This document shows, one piece after another, positions 55,398 to 63,655 of a stretch of DNA of 64,000 bases (position 1 is the stretch's first letter; every line of letters starts with the position of its first letter). Source of the stretch: Ensifer sp. PDNC004 (lineage in GTDB: Bacteria > Pseudomonadota > Alphaproteobacteria > Rhizobiales > Rhizobiaceae); assembly GCF_016919405.1 (NCBI RefSeq), contig NZ_CP070352.1, positions 186,001 through 250,000 of the forward strand. The letters are read 5' to 3'. Below the pieces are notes generated by a model. That model did not search any database, was not told where the DNA came from, and saw only the letters and a list, made by a program, of their open reading frames with translations. The position numbers and the translations under genes are program-made.

Positions 55398-56804
55398 ATG
55401 ACCGACATCGCAGACAAAGCCGCGACGGGACCGGCGCGGCAACGGGAAAGCCACGGCATCTCCTTTGGCGAAGCGGTGCGGGTTTGGGCGCGCATTGCCG
55501 CACTGAGCTTCGGCGGGCCGGCCGGACAGATCGCCGTCATGCACCGCATCCTCGTCGATGAAAAGCGCTGGATCGGCGAACACCGTTTCCTGCACGCGCT
55601 CAACTACTGCATGCTTCTGCCGGGACCCGAGGCGCAACAGCTTGCCGTCTATATCGGCTGGCTCCTGCACCGTACCGCCGGCGGCCTCGTAGCCGGCATC
55701 CTTTTCGTGCTCCCGGGATTTCTCGCGATCCTCGGCTTGAGCTACATCTACGCCGCCTTCGGCAGTGTCACCGTCGTCGAGGGCCTCTTCTTCGGGCTGA
55801 AGGCGGCCGTGCTCGCGGTCGTCGTTCAGGCCGTCTTCCGCATCGGCGGCCGGGCGCTGAAGAACAAGGTGATGATCGGCATTGCCGCAGCCGCCTTCAT
55901 CGCCATCTTCTTTTTCCGCGTCCCCTTCCCGATCATCATTCTTGCGGCCGGTGTGCTCGGCTATATCGGTGCGCGTTCCGGCTCACAGTTCTTCCGCATT
56001 GGCGGCGGCCACAAGGCCGGCACGGGTCCCGTCCTCAAGGACGAAGACTCCGCGCTCGGCGACGAAATTCCCGCGCATGCGCGCCCGAACTTCGCCTGGT
56101 CGCTGCGGATCTCCGCCATCCTGCTTGCCCTGTGGCTGGTGCCGCTGGCGCTGCTGGTCGCGGTCCTCGGCACGAGCAACGTCTTCAGCCAGATCGGCCT
56201 CTTCTTCAGCCAGATGGCGGTGGTGACCTTCGGCGGCGCCTATGCGGTACTCGCCTATGTCGCGCAGGAAGCGGTGCAGCACTATGGCTGGCTGAAGCCG
56301 GGCGAGATGCTCGACGGGCTCGGCATGGCCGAGACCACACCCGGCCCGCTGATCATGGTGGTGCAATTCGTCGGCTTCATGGGCGCCTATCGCGATCCCG
56401 GCACGCTTTCGCCCATGACGGCCGCGACACTCGGCGCCATTCTGACGACCTGGGTCACCTTCGTTCCCTGTTTTCTCTGGATCTTCCTGGGCGCGCCCTT
56501 CATCGAGCGGCTGCGCAACAACGTCGCGCTGACCGGCGCCATGTCGGCGATCACCGCCGCCGTCGTCGGGGTCATCCTCAACCTTGCGGTCTGGTTCGGC
56601 CTGCACACGCTGTTTGCCGAAGTCGCCCCCTGGACGCTCGGGCCATTGGCGCTCGATATTCCGGTTCTAAGGTCGCTGGTGCTGCCGTCGCTGCTGCTCA
56701 CGCTCGCGGCAGGCGTGGCTATCTTTCGCTTCAATGTGTCGGTGATAACGACGCTGCTTGCCTGCGCGCTCGCCGGCATGGCCTGGACGCTGGCAACGAA
56801 CTGA
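55398..56804 (+). CDS. chrA: Chromate transporter, long-chain type
   Basis: A 468-aa inner-membrane CHR-family transporter that exports chromate. Two homologous CHR halves, each opening with the FGGP/FGGAY type motif: RIAALSFGGPAGQIAVMHRI and VVTFGGAYAVLAYVAQEAV, then LPGPEAQQLAVYIGWL and AETTPGPLIMVVQFVGF. About ten membrane segments and a hydrophilic linker near residue 200-230. Expressed with the rhodanese-ChrB gene; sulfate and chromate are chemically alike, which gives context for its place near the sulfate genes. Confidence 0.95.
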   Translation: MTDIADKAATGPARQRESHGISFGEAVRVWARIAALSFGGPAGQIAVMHRILVDEKRWIGEHRFLHALNYCMLLPGPEAQQLAVYIGWLLHRTAGGLVAGILFVLPGFLAILGLSYIYAAFGSVTVVEGLFFGLKAAVLAVVVQAVFRIGGRALKNKVMIGIAAAAFIAIFFFRVPFPIIILAAGVLGYIGARSGSQFFRIGGGHKAGTGPVLKDEDSALGDEIPAHARPNFAWSLRISAILLALWLVPLALLVAVLGTSNVFSQIGLFFSQMAVVTFGGAYAVLAYVAQEAVQHYGWLKPGEMLDGLGMAETTPGPLIMVVQFVGFMGAYRDPGTLSPMTAATLGAILTTWVTFVPCFLWIFLGAPFIERLRNNVALTGAMSAITAAVVGVILNLAVWFGLHTLFAEVAPWTLGPLALDIPVLRSLVLPSLLLTLAAGVAIFRFNVSVITTLLACALAGMAWTLATN

Positions 56805-56819
56805 GGACGGAGCCGGCGC

Positions 56820-57017
56820 TCAATCGTCGTAGACGGATTGCGGCAGGTGAAACCCCTCCGGCAATTGCGATCCGTAGCGGCGCTCCTCCTCCGGCGCCGG
56901 CGGCGGAGGCTCGCGGTGCTTTATCGCGCGAGCCGCAAGAACGGCCCTCAGCTGGACCGGCCGGTAGTGTTCGACAAGGCTCGGAAGTACCTCTTGCTTA
57001 TCCGTCCGTTGCGACAT
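56820..57017 (-). CDS. Small hypothetical protein
   Basis: 65 aa, ATG 57017 preceded by AGGGGG. Composition is charged with a Pro-rich middle (REPPPPAPEEERRYG) and no membrane segment or cysteine. I do not recognise the family. The good ribosome-binding site and biased codon use favour a real gene. It converges on chrA, 15 bases away. Confidence 0.55.
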   Translation of the reverse strand: MSQRTDKQEVLPSLVEHYRPVQLRAVLAARAIKHREPPPPAPEEERRYGSQLPEGFHLPQSVYDD

Positions 57018-57249
57018 TTAGCCCCCTGGAACGTCTCGTTACCCAGCCAGAGTGCCAGTCAATCGCACGCACCGCAATCGTCGCCACGGTACGCCGGCGA
57101 CACAGCCGCTGAACCACCGGCCCCGCCCGCATCGTGTGACCCCACGAGATATTAGGGTGAAGTGTCGATCCTCCCCTTGCGTCTCTAGCCACTCACCCTA
57201 CCTCTGCAGCGCTGCCGGATGGCAGGCAATATGCAGCGAGGACATCACT

Positions 57250-58284
57250 ATGCAGGGCACCCTTTCGAAACTCGGCCTGAGACATCCCCTGATCGTCGCG
57301 CCGATGGCCGGAGGCCCTTCGTCGCCTGCGCTGGTGGCAGCCTCTTCGGCCGCCGGCGCGCTGGGCTCCGTCGGTGCGGCCTATTCGAGCCCGGCGGCGA
57401 TCGCAGAGTTCGCCCAGGCCGTGCGCGCCCGAACAGATTGTCCCTTCGCCATCAACCTCTTCATCCAGCATCCGCAGCCGAAGGTCGACGCCGCGGCGCT
57501 CGAGCGCGCCGTGCGTGCGACGGCGGGATACCGCGCCGAACTCGGCCTGCCGACACCTGACCTTGCAGCGCCCTACGAAGAGGAGTTCGACGGGCAGTTC
57601 GAGGCGGTGCTGCGGGCAAAGCCTGCGGCGCTGAGCTTCGTCTTCGGCGTCCTGCCTGCTGAGCACATGCGCGCCGCTCGTGACGCCGGAATGTTGATCA
57701 TCGGCACGGCAACGACGCCCGAGGAAGCCCTGGCGCTCGAAGAGAGCGGCGTCGATGCCATTACGCTGCAGGGATATGAGGCCGGTGGGCATCGTGGCAT
57801 CTTCGATCCGTCCGCCGAAGACAGCGAAACCGGCCTTGAAGACCTGCTCGCCCGGAGCCTCGGAAGGATCAAGGTACCGCTCATCGCCGCGGGCGGGATC
57901 ATGACGGGTTCCGATATCCAAGCCGTTCTCGCGAAAGGCGCCAGCGCCGTGCAGATGGGTACGGCCTTCCTCGCGACCGCAGAAGCTGGGACATCGGCGC
58001 CCTATCGCGTAGCGCTAGAGGGCGCGGAGCGGAAGACGCGAACGACACGCGCCTTCTCCGGTCGGTTTGCGCGTGGCGTCGAAAACCGTTTCATGAACGA
58101 GGTGGATGCCGCCGCCGTCATGCCCTTTCCGGCGCAGAACAAGTTCACGCGCGACATCAGGGCGGCGTCCACGGCGAAGGGGTCGCCGGATTTTCTGTCG
58201 CTATGGTCAGGCACCGGCAAGGGCGAGCTTTGGCAAGGCTCCGCGTCCGATCTGATCGCCCGCCTTTTTCCGGCGACCCCATAA
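57250..58284 (+). CDS. Nitronate monooxygenase-like flavin oxidoreductase
   Basis: A 344-aa FMN-dependent TIM-barrel enzyme of the 2-nitropropane dioxygenase/enoyl reductase II family. Motifs: LIVAPMAGGPSSPALVAASSAAGALG (FMN site), ALSFVFGVLPAEH, GIDAITLQGYEAGGHRG-type segment (QGYEAGGHRG, the His being catalytic in nitronate monooxygenases), VPLIAAGGIMTGSDIQAVLA and AVQMGTAFL. GAGGA lies upstream of ATG 57250. Substrates may be nitroalkanes such as propionate-3-nitronate. No partner gene is linked. Confidence 0.92.
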   Translation: MQGTLSKLGLRHPLIVAPMAGGPSSPALVAASSAAGALGSVGAAYSSPAAIAEFAQAVRARTDCPFAINLFIQHPQPKVDAAALERAVRATAGYRAELGLPTPDLAAPYEEEFDGQFEAVLRAKPAALSFVFGVLPAEHMRAARDAGMLIIGTATTPEEALALEESGVDAITLQGYEAGGHRGIFDPSAEDSETGLEDLLARSLGRIKVPLIAAGGIMTGSDIQAVLAKGASAVQMGTAFLATAEAGTSAPYRVALEGAERKTRTTRAFSGRFARGVENRFMNEVDAAAVMPFPAQNKFTRDIRAASTAKGSPDFLSLWSGTGKGELWQGSASDLIARLFPATP

Positions 58285-58383
58285 GCGAGAGCCTCTCCTA
58301 CGCAGTGTCGTCTCCTCTTTACTTCCGCCGTTTTGCCGGTGAATTCTTGCTCATCGGCAGCCATCCTTGCGAGAGTCGGCACA

Positions 58384-59316
58384 ATGGATCGTATCGATGC
58401 GATGAAGGTCTTCGTCACGGCGATTGACGAAGGCAGCCTTGCGGGTGCGGCCCGCAAGCTCAAGCGCTCGCCGACAGCCGTCAGCCGCGCGCTGAACCTG
58501 CTCGAAGCCCATGTCGGCGTCGAACTGCTGCACCGGACGACCCGCTCGCTGAAACTCAGTGAAGCGGGCCTGCGCTATGCAGCCGCGTGCCGCCGGGTGC
58601 TGGTCGATCTCGAAGAGGCCGACATGCTCGCAGGCGGCGAGCGGGCGGCTCCCCGCGGCACGGTCACGATCTCTTCGCCGCCGATCCTCGGTGAAGAGAT
58701 GCTGCGCCCGATCCTCGACGACTTCCTCAATCTCTACCCGGCGGTTTCGGCCAGGTTGCTGCTGCTCGACCGCTTCGTGAACCTTGTTGACGAAGGCGTC
58801 GATATCGCGCTGCGCATAGGGCACCTCGCGGATTCTTCGCTGATCTCGACACGCATCGGCGGCGATATCAGGCGCGTCGTCGTCGCTTCCCCACGCTATC
58901 TCGCCAGTCATCCCCGCATCGACGAGCCGGCCGACCTCGCCAAGCACCAGATCGTCGCCTTCACCAATTTCGGCCTTGATTCCTGGGCCTTTACGCCGGC
59001 CGAGGGTTCGCTGATCCCGCGCACGGTGCAGTTCACGCCGCGCTACATCGTCAACAGCGTGCGCGCAGCGGTCGATTCCGCCGTTGCGGGCACGGGCCTT
59101 ACCCGGCTCTATTCCTACCATGTGGCGCGCCATGTCCATGACGGGCAGCTGAAGATCGTACTGGCCGATGCCGAGCATCCGCCGATGCCGGTTCATCTTC
59201 TGGCGCCGCAGGGCCGCATGGCGGTTCCGAAGGTCCGAGCCTTCGCGGATTTCGCCTTGCCGCGTCTCAGGACCGAGTTCGCACGCATGGCGAAGGAAGC
59301 TGGCACGCTTCGCTGA
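58384..59316 (+). CDS. LysR-family transcriptional regulator
   Basis: A 310-aa complete LysR regulator. The HTH runs through MKVFVTAIDEGSLAGAARKLKRSPTAVSRALNLLEAHVGVELLHRTTRSL, and the effector domain follows (GTVTISSPPILGEEMLRPIL; VDEGVDIALRIGHLADSSLI). It belongs to the common CrgA-like group. It lies before and in the same direction as the short-chain dehydrogenase and tautomerase genes and probably controls them. ATG 58384 is chosen by fit. Confidence 0.92.
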   Translation: MDRIDAMKVFVTAIDEGSLAGAARKLKRSPTAVSRALNLLEAHVGVELLHRTTRSLKLSEAGLRYAAACRRVLVDLEEADMLAGGERAAPRGTVTISSPPILGEEMLRPILDDFLNLYPAVSARLLLLDRFVNLVDEGVDIALRIGHLADSSLISTRIGGDIRRVVVASPRYLASHPRIDEPADLAKHQIVAFTNFGLDSWAFTPAEGSLIPRTVQFTPRYIVNSVRAAVDSAVAGTGLTRLYSYHVARHVHDGQLKIVLADAEHPPMPVHLLAPQGRMAVPKVRAFADFALPRLRTEFARMAKEAGTLR

Positions 59317-59459
59317 TTATGCCGAATTTCGGTTGATTGACTGCCAATTGGCGTCAATTCTCCCTCATATCGGATGGGTCTAAATCTGATTGTACCAACG
59401 CCGAGGGCGGAGGACGGGCCGAACGAAGCGCCCGTTGCAATCGAAGAAGGATCACATCC

Positions 59460-60173
59460 ATGAGCAACGAACAGAAGGTCGTCATCATCACCGGTGCATC
59501 GCAGGGTATCGGCGCCGCCCTGGTGCAGGCCTACCGCGATCGCAACTACCGTGTCATCGCCACGTCGCGCTCGATTAGGGAGAGCGCGGATGCGGGCATC
59601 CTCGCCGTTGCAGGCGATATCGGAAATCCCGAGACCGCCGAGCGCGTCGTGCGCCAGGGCCTCGAACGGTTCGGCCGCATCGACACCCTGATCAACAATG
59701 CCGGCGTCTTCACCGCCAAGCCGTTCACGGACTTCACCCAGGAAGACTACGACCTGAACATGAGCGTCAATGTCGCCGGCTTCTTCCATATTACCCAGCA
59801 CGCCGCCCGCGAGATGCTGAAGCAGGGCTCCGGCCACATCGTCAGCATCACCACCAGCCTCGTCAACCAGCCGATCGCCGGCGTGCCCGCCGCGCTCGCC
59901 TCCATCACCAAGGGCGGCCTGAATTCGGTAACCCAGGCGCTCGCGATCGAATTCGCGACTTCGGGCGTTCGCGTCAACGCGGTTTCGCCCGGCATCATCA
60001 AGACGCCGATGCACGCGCCGGAAACGCATGCGGCGCTCTCGACGCTTCACCCCGTCGGCCGCATGGGCGAGATCCGCGATATCGTCGACGCCGTTCTATA
60101 CCTGGAGGGTGCCGGCTTCGTGACCGGCGAGATCCTGCATGTGGACGGCGGCCAGAACGCCGGACGCTGGTAG
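59460..60173 (+). CDS. Short-chain dehydrogenase lacking the usual catalytic tyrosine
   Basis: A 237-aa SDR with Rossmann motif TGASQGIG, NNAG motif (LINNAGVF), the catalytic-site Ser in HIVSITTSLVN, and SPGIIKTPMH. Where classical SDRs have YxxxK, this one reads ALASITKGGLNSV: the Lys is kept but the Tyr is replaced by Ala. The same change is known in a subgroup of SDR proteins. AAGGA lies upstream of ATG 59460. Grouped with LysR and a tautomerase, so it may act on a quinone or keto-enol substrate, unless it has lost reductase activity. Confidence 0.88.
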   Translation: MSNEQKVVIITGASQGIGAALVQAYRDRNYRVIATSRSIRESADAGILAVAGDIGNPETAERVVRQGLERFGRIDTLINNAGVFTAKPFTDFTQEDYDLNMSVNVAGFFHITQHAAREMLKQGSGHIVSITTSLVNQPIAGVPAALASITKGGLNSVTQALAIEFATSGVRVNAVSPGIIKTPMHAPETHAALSTLHPVGRMGEIRDIVDAVLYLEGAGFVTGEILHVDGGQNAGRW

Positions 60174-60237
60174 GCCCGCAACTCTCCCAACAAACGCGGC
60201 ACCTTGGGTGCCATCAAGCTCCAGAAAGGAGACGGCA

Positions 60238-60477
60238 ATGCCGATCGTAACAGTTCAGGTGACCCGCGAGGGCACCTCGCGGGAGCGTCACGCGGTGACG
60301 GCGGAAGAAAAGGCGGAGATCATCAAGGGCGTCAGCCAGGTGCTGCTCGACGTGCTCAACAAGCCGCTGGAATCCACCTATGTGGTCATCGAGGAAGTCG
60401 ACCTCGACAATTGGGGCTGGGGCGGCCTGCCCACCGCCCAGTATCGCGCACGGCTTGCTGCAAAAACGAAAGCCTGA
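60238..60477 (+). CDS. 4-oxalocrotonate tautomerase family protein
   Basis: 79 aa. After removal of Met1 the chain begins with Pro, the catalytic base of the tautomerase superfamily (MPIVTVQVTREGTSRERHAV). VSQVLLDVLNKPLESTYVVIEEVDLDNWGWGGLP matches the DmpI/XylH group with an Arg region. GAAAGGAG precedes ATG 60238. It follows the SDR gene by 64 bases and is closed by a good terminator, so the LysR-SDR-tautomerase trio is a compact unit. Confidence 0.92.
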   Translation: MPIVTVQVTREGTSRERHAVTAEEKAEIIKGVSQVLLDVLNKPLESTYVVIEEVDLDNWGWGGLPTAQYRARLAAKTKA

Positions 60478-60500
60478 CGCCGCCAGCCACAGCTCCCGCC

Positions 60501-60535
60501 ACCCGCCGTTTGACAGCAAGCGGCGGGTTTCCTTT
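60501..60535 (+). terminator. Intrinsic terminator after tautomerase gene
   Basis: Stem ACCCGCCG (60501-60508) / CGGCGGGT (60521-60528) with a 12-base loop, then TTTCCTTT. Located 23 bases after the stop codon. Confidence 0.75.
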
Positions 60536-60686
60536 GTGAAATTGTGTCGAAATGTATCGGCAGACGCTTGCATTACATTTGCTTGCAAGTCTGGATGTTG
60601 CGAACACACCGACGACATATCCGGAGCGTCAACCGGACGGAGCAAGTGCCGCTGCGCGCCCGCCAACCGACTTGAGGAGTTGCTCG

Positions 60687-61427
60687 ATGGAGCATATCGA
60701 CCATGTGCTGATCGTCGACGACGACCGCGAGATCCGGGAACTCGTCTCGAGTTACCTCAAGAAAAACGGCCTGCGCACGACCGCCGTCGCCGACGGGCGG
60801 CAGATGCGCAGCTTCCTCGAGGGCGACACCGTCGATCTGATCGTGCTCGACGTGATGATGCCGGGCGACGACGGGTTGGTGCTCAGCCGCGAGCTGCGCG
60901 CTGGCAAGCACAAGGCGATCCCGATCATCATGCTCACCGCCCGCTCGGACGAGATGGACCGAATTCTCGGCCTCGAAATGGGTGCGGACGACTATCTCTC
61001 CAAGCCATTTTCCGCGCGCGAACTGCTGGCCCGCATCAAGGCCGTGCTTCGGCGCGCGCGCATGCTGCCGCCCAACCTGCAGATTTCGGAGGCGGGGCAG
61101 TTGCTGCGCTTCGGCCGGTGGAAGCTCGACACGACGGCGCGGCACCTGATCGATGCCGATGGCACCGTGATCGCGCTGAGCGGAGCGGAGTATCGGCTGC
61201 TGAAGGTGTTCATCGACCACCCCCAGCGCGTGCTCAACCGCGACCAGTTGCTCAATCTCACGCAAGGCCGCGAGGCCGATCTCTTCGATCGCTCGATCGA
61301 CCTGCTCGTCAGCCGGGTCCGCCAGCGACTCGGCGACGACGCCCGCGAGCCGGCCTACATCAAGACGGTGCGTAGCGAAGGCTATGTCTTCTCGGTGCCG
61401 ATCGAGATCGTGGAGGCGCGCGAATGA
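60687..61427 (+). CDS. OmpR-family response regulator
   Basis: 246 aa: receiver with acidic cluster D11-D13, phosphoacceptor D55 in LIVLDVMMPGDDG, switch Thr in IIMLTARSDE and Lys in DDYLSKPFSARELLARI. The C-terminal winged helix includes ALSGAEYRLLKVFIDHPQRVLNRDQLLNLTQG and RSIDLLVSRVRQRLGDD...YIKTVRSEGYVF. GAGGAG precedes ATG 60687. Its stop overlaps the histidine kinase start (ATGA). Confidence 0.94.
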   Translation: MEHIDHVLIVDDDREIRELVSSYLKKNGLRTTAVADGRQMRSFLEGDTVDLIVLDVMMPGDDGLVLSRELRAGKHKAIPIIMLTARSDEMDRILGLEMGADDYLSKPFSARELLARIKAVLRRARMLPPNLQISEAGQLLRFGRWKLDTTARHLIDADGTVIALSGAEYRLLKVFIDHPQRVLNRDQLLNLTQGREADLFDRSIDLLVSRVRQRLGDDAREPAYIKTVRSEGYVFSVPIEIVEARE

Positions 61428-62752
61428 CCGCGAACGCTGCTGAAAGAGGCTTTCGACTATGGCCGCGCACGCTCAGGGCGCGGCTCTTTGTTATTCTGCT
61501 GGCCGGCCTCGCCATCGCACATGTGATGTCGTTCACAGTTCTGTTCTTCGAGCGCTACGTGTCAGCCAAGTCTGTCATGTTCAACACGCTCGAAAACGAC
61601 ATTGCCACCTCGATTGCGATCCTCGACCGCCTGCCCGCAGACGAGCGTGCCTCCTGGCTCAATCGCCTCAGCCGCGACAATTACGGCTTCATTCTCGGAC
61701 CGGGCGTGCCCGGCAACCCGTCCGTCGATCCGGCCACCGCGGAACTCTCCGCCAACATCCAGCGCGCGACCGGCCCGAAGTATCCGGTCACCGTCGAAAC
61801 GATCCCCGGCGATCGACGCCACGTGCAGGCGCATCTGACATTGAGCGACGGCTCGCCACTGACGATCGACGTCTATCCCAAGGGGATCATGCCGCTTGCC
61901 GACTGGCTGCCCTACGTGCTGCTGGCGCAGCTCGCGCTCCTGCTCTTCTGCAGCTGGTTTGCCATGCGCCAGGCGGTCCGCCCGCTCGTCAACCTTGCGG
62001 CAGCGGCCGACACGCTCGACCCGAACCGCAACACGCCGCGGCTCAGCGAAACCGGCCCGACGGAGGTCGCCTACGCGGCAACCGCATTCAACGCCATGCG
62101 CGACCGCATCGCCCAGTACCTCGAAGAGCGCGTCCAGATCCTGGCCGCCATTTCCCACGACCTGCAGACGCCGATCACCCGCATGAAGCTGCGCGCGGAA
62201 ATGGCCGAAGATTTCGCCGATCGCGAGAAGCTGATCCAGGACCTCGGCCAGATCGAGAGCCTGGTGAAGGAGGGCGTCGCCTATGCTCGCAGCGCTCACG
62301 GCAATGTCGAGAAATCGACGCGCGTCGATCTCGCCTCGTTCATTGAAAGCCTCGTCTACGACTATCAGGACACCGGCAAGTCCGTCAGCGCGAGCGACAT
62401 CGATGGCGGCACAATCACGACCCGGCCGCAGGCGCTCAGGCGCATTCTCACCAACCTCGTCGACAACGCGCTCAAATTCGCAGGCAGCGCCGAAATCGAG
62501 GGGCGGCGGCTTGCCGACGATACGGTAATCATCAGCGTGCTCGACCGCGGGCCGGGCATCCCGGAAGATCAACTGGGCGCCGTGCTGAAACCCTTCGTCC
62601 GGTTGGAGGATTCCCGCAATCGTGAAACTGGCGGCACTGGGCTTGGGCTCGCCATCGCCCAGCAGTTGGCAGCCTCCATCAACGCGTCGCTGACCTTGCG
62701 CAATCGTGACGGCGGCGGCCTCTTGGGCGAGCTAGTGATCCGACCTCAGTAA
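61424..62752 (+). CDS. EnvZ-type sensor histidine kinase
   Basis: 442 aa. Membrane segments lie near residues 15-45 and 160-190, enclosing a periplasmic sensor of about 115 residues. A HAMP-like linker (MRQAVRPLVNLAAAADTLD) follows, then the phosphoacceptor in AAISHDLQTPITRMKLRAEM, N box in LTNLVDNALKFAG, G boxes DRGPGIPEDQL and GGTGLGLAIAQQL. Coupled to the response regulator by a four-base overlap. Regulon unknown; no metal- or peroxide-sensing residue stands out. Confidence 0.94.
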   Translation: MTANAAERGFRLWPRTLRARLFVILLAGLAIAHVMSFTVLFFERYVSAKSVMFNTLENDIATSIAILDRLPADERASWLNRLSRDNYGFILGPGVPGNPSVDPATAELSANIQRATGPKYPVTVETIPGDRRHVQAHLTLSDGSPLTIDVYPKGIMPLADWLPYVLLAQLALLLFCSWFAMRQAVRPLVNLAAAADTLDPNRNTPRLSETGPTEVAYAATAFNAMRDRIAQYLEERVQILAAISHDLQTPITRMKLRAEMAEDFADREKLIQDLGQIESLVKEGVAYARSAHGNVEKSTRVDLASFIESLVYDYQDTGKSVSASDIDGGTITTRPQALRRILTNLVDNALKFAGSAEIEGRRLADDTVIISVLDRGPGIPEDQLGAVLKPFVRLEDSRNRETGGTGLGLAIAQQLAASINASLTLRNRDGGGLLGELVIRPQ

Positions 62753-62931
62753 AGGGGAGCTTCGTTTCTCGCCATATAATGCGATATAAAACAATTGTAT
62801 ATCGAATTTTCCTAATGTCGTTATTGAGATCGGAAGACCAGGCTTGCCAAGCCCGGGCATGCCGATGGTCGATGTAAAAGAGCGGCGACGCTGATGGCCG
62901 CCGCCCCGGAGGTGACGAGAGGTAGTGCGGG

Positions 62932-63348
62932 TCAGACGAGATTGATCGTCACGTCGATGTTCCCGCGCGTCGCCTTGGAATAGGGGCAGGTCTGGTGAGC
63001 GGTATCGACGAGACGACGCGCAACGTCGGCGTCGATCCCCGGCAGGCTGACATTCAGCCGTGCCTTCAGGAAGTAGCCGCCGTCGCGGTTCAGCAGATCC
63101 ACTTCGGCATCCACGGCCACGTCGGCGGGAAGTGCTATCTTCGACTGGCCGGCCGCCAGACCGATCGCACCAATGAAACACGCAGACCACCCGGCGGCAA
63201 AAAGCTGCTCCGGGTTCGTCCCCGGCCGCGAACTGCCGGGGGTGGAAAGCTTGGTGTCCAGGCGCCCGTCGTCGCTCCGGGCGGCGCCGTCGCGACCGCC
63301 GGTCGTGTGGGTCTTGCCGGTGTAGAGTACCTTTTCAGCTGCGCTCAT
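62932..63348 (-). CDS. ohr: Organic hydroperoxide resistance protein (Ohr)
   Basis: A 138-aa OsmC-superfamily peroxidase that reduces lipid hydroperoxides using dihydrolipoyl thiols. The two catalytic cysteines are Cys57 (AAGWSACFIGAI) and Cys121 (AHQTCPYSKATRGN), with the conserved active-site Arg region in SSRPGTNPEQLF; the N-terminal LYTGKTHTTGGRDGAARSDDG is Ohr-like. AAGGAAAA precedes ATG 63348. No linked OhrR-type MarR regulator is seen within the window. Confidence 0.93.
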   Translation of the reverse strand: MSAAEKVLYTGKTHTTGGRDGAARSDDGRLDTKLSTPGSSRPGTNPEQLFAAGWSACFIGAIGLAAGQSKIALPADVAVDAEVDLLNRDGGYFLKARLNVSLPGIDADVARRLVDTAHQTCPYSKATRGNIDVTINLV

Positions 63349-63595
63349 GGTGTTTTCCTTTCGACAGGTTTGCCGTCCGGGCCCGATTGCCCTGCGGCTG
63401 TCGAGACGCATCTGGCGCTTTCAAGGTGTATCGGATGTTTCACAGGGGGCCGGAAATGTATGGAAACCTACCAGGGGCTCGCGCGGATACACGCTGATGC
63501 TAAGCCGATCTGGACGCGGCTTGTCGCCCCATCGCGTCTCGCCAGCATGGCGGGACGCCGCATCCGGCAGGCCTCATCTCCTAATCACCGTGCAC
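63349..63595. other. Intergenic region upstream of ohr
   Basis: About 250 bases (300 to the next gene) with no supported coding sequence. It should contain the ohr promoter, but I see no clear OhrR-like dyad or sigma consensus. A terminator for the following minus-strand hydrolase closes it at 63596-63630. Confidence 0.4.
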
Positions 63596-63630
63596 AAAAA
63601 GCGCGGGGCCGGCGAACCGGAACCCCGCGC
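63596..63630 (-). terminator. Intrinsic terminator after the partial hydrolase gene
   Basis: On the minus strand an 8-base stem GCGCGGGG / CCCCGCGC (63601-63630) with an inner CCGG pairing is followed by TTTTT (63600-63596). It lies 25 bases after the stop codon of the gene at 63656. Confidence 0.8.
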
Positions 63631-63655
63631 CTCCACGCAATCCGCGGGAGAAAAA

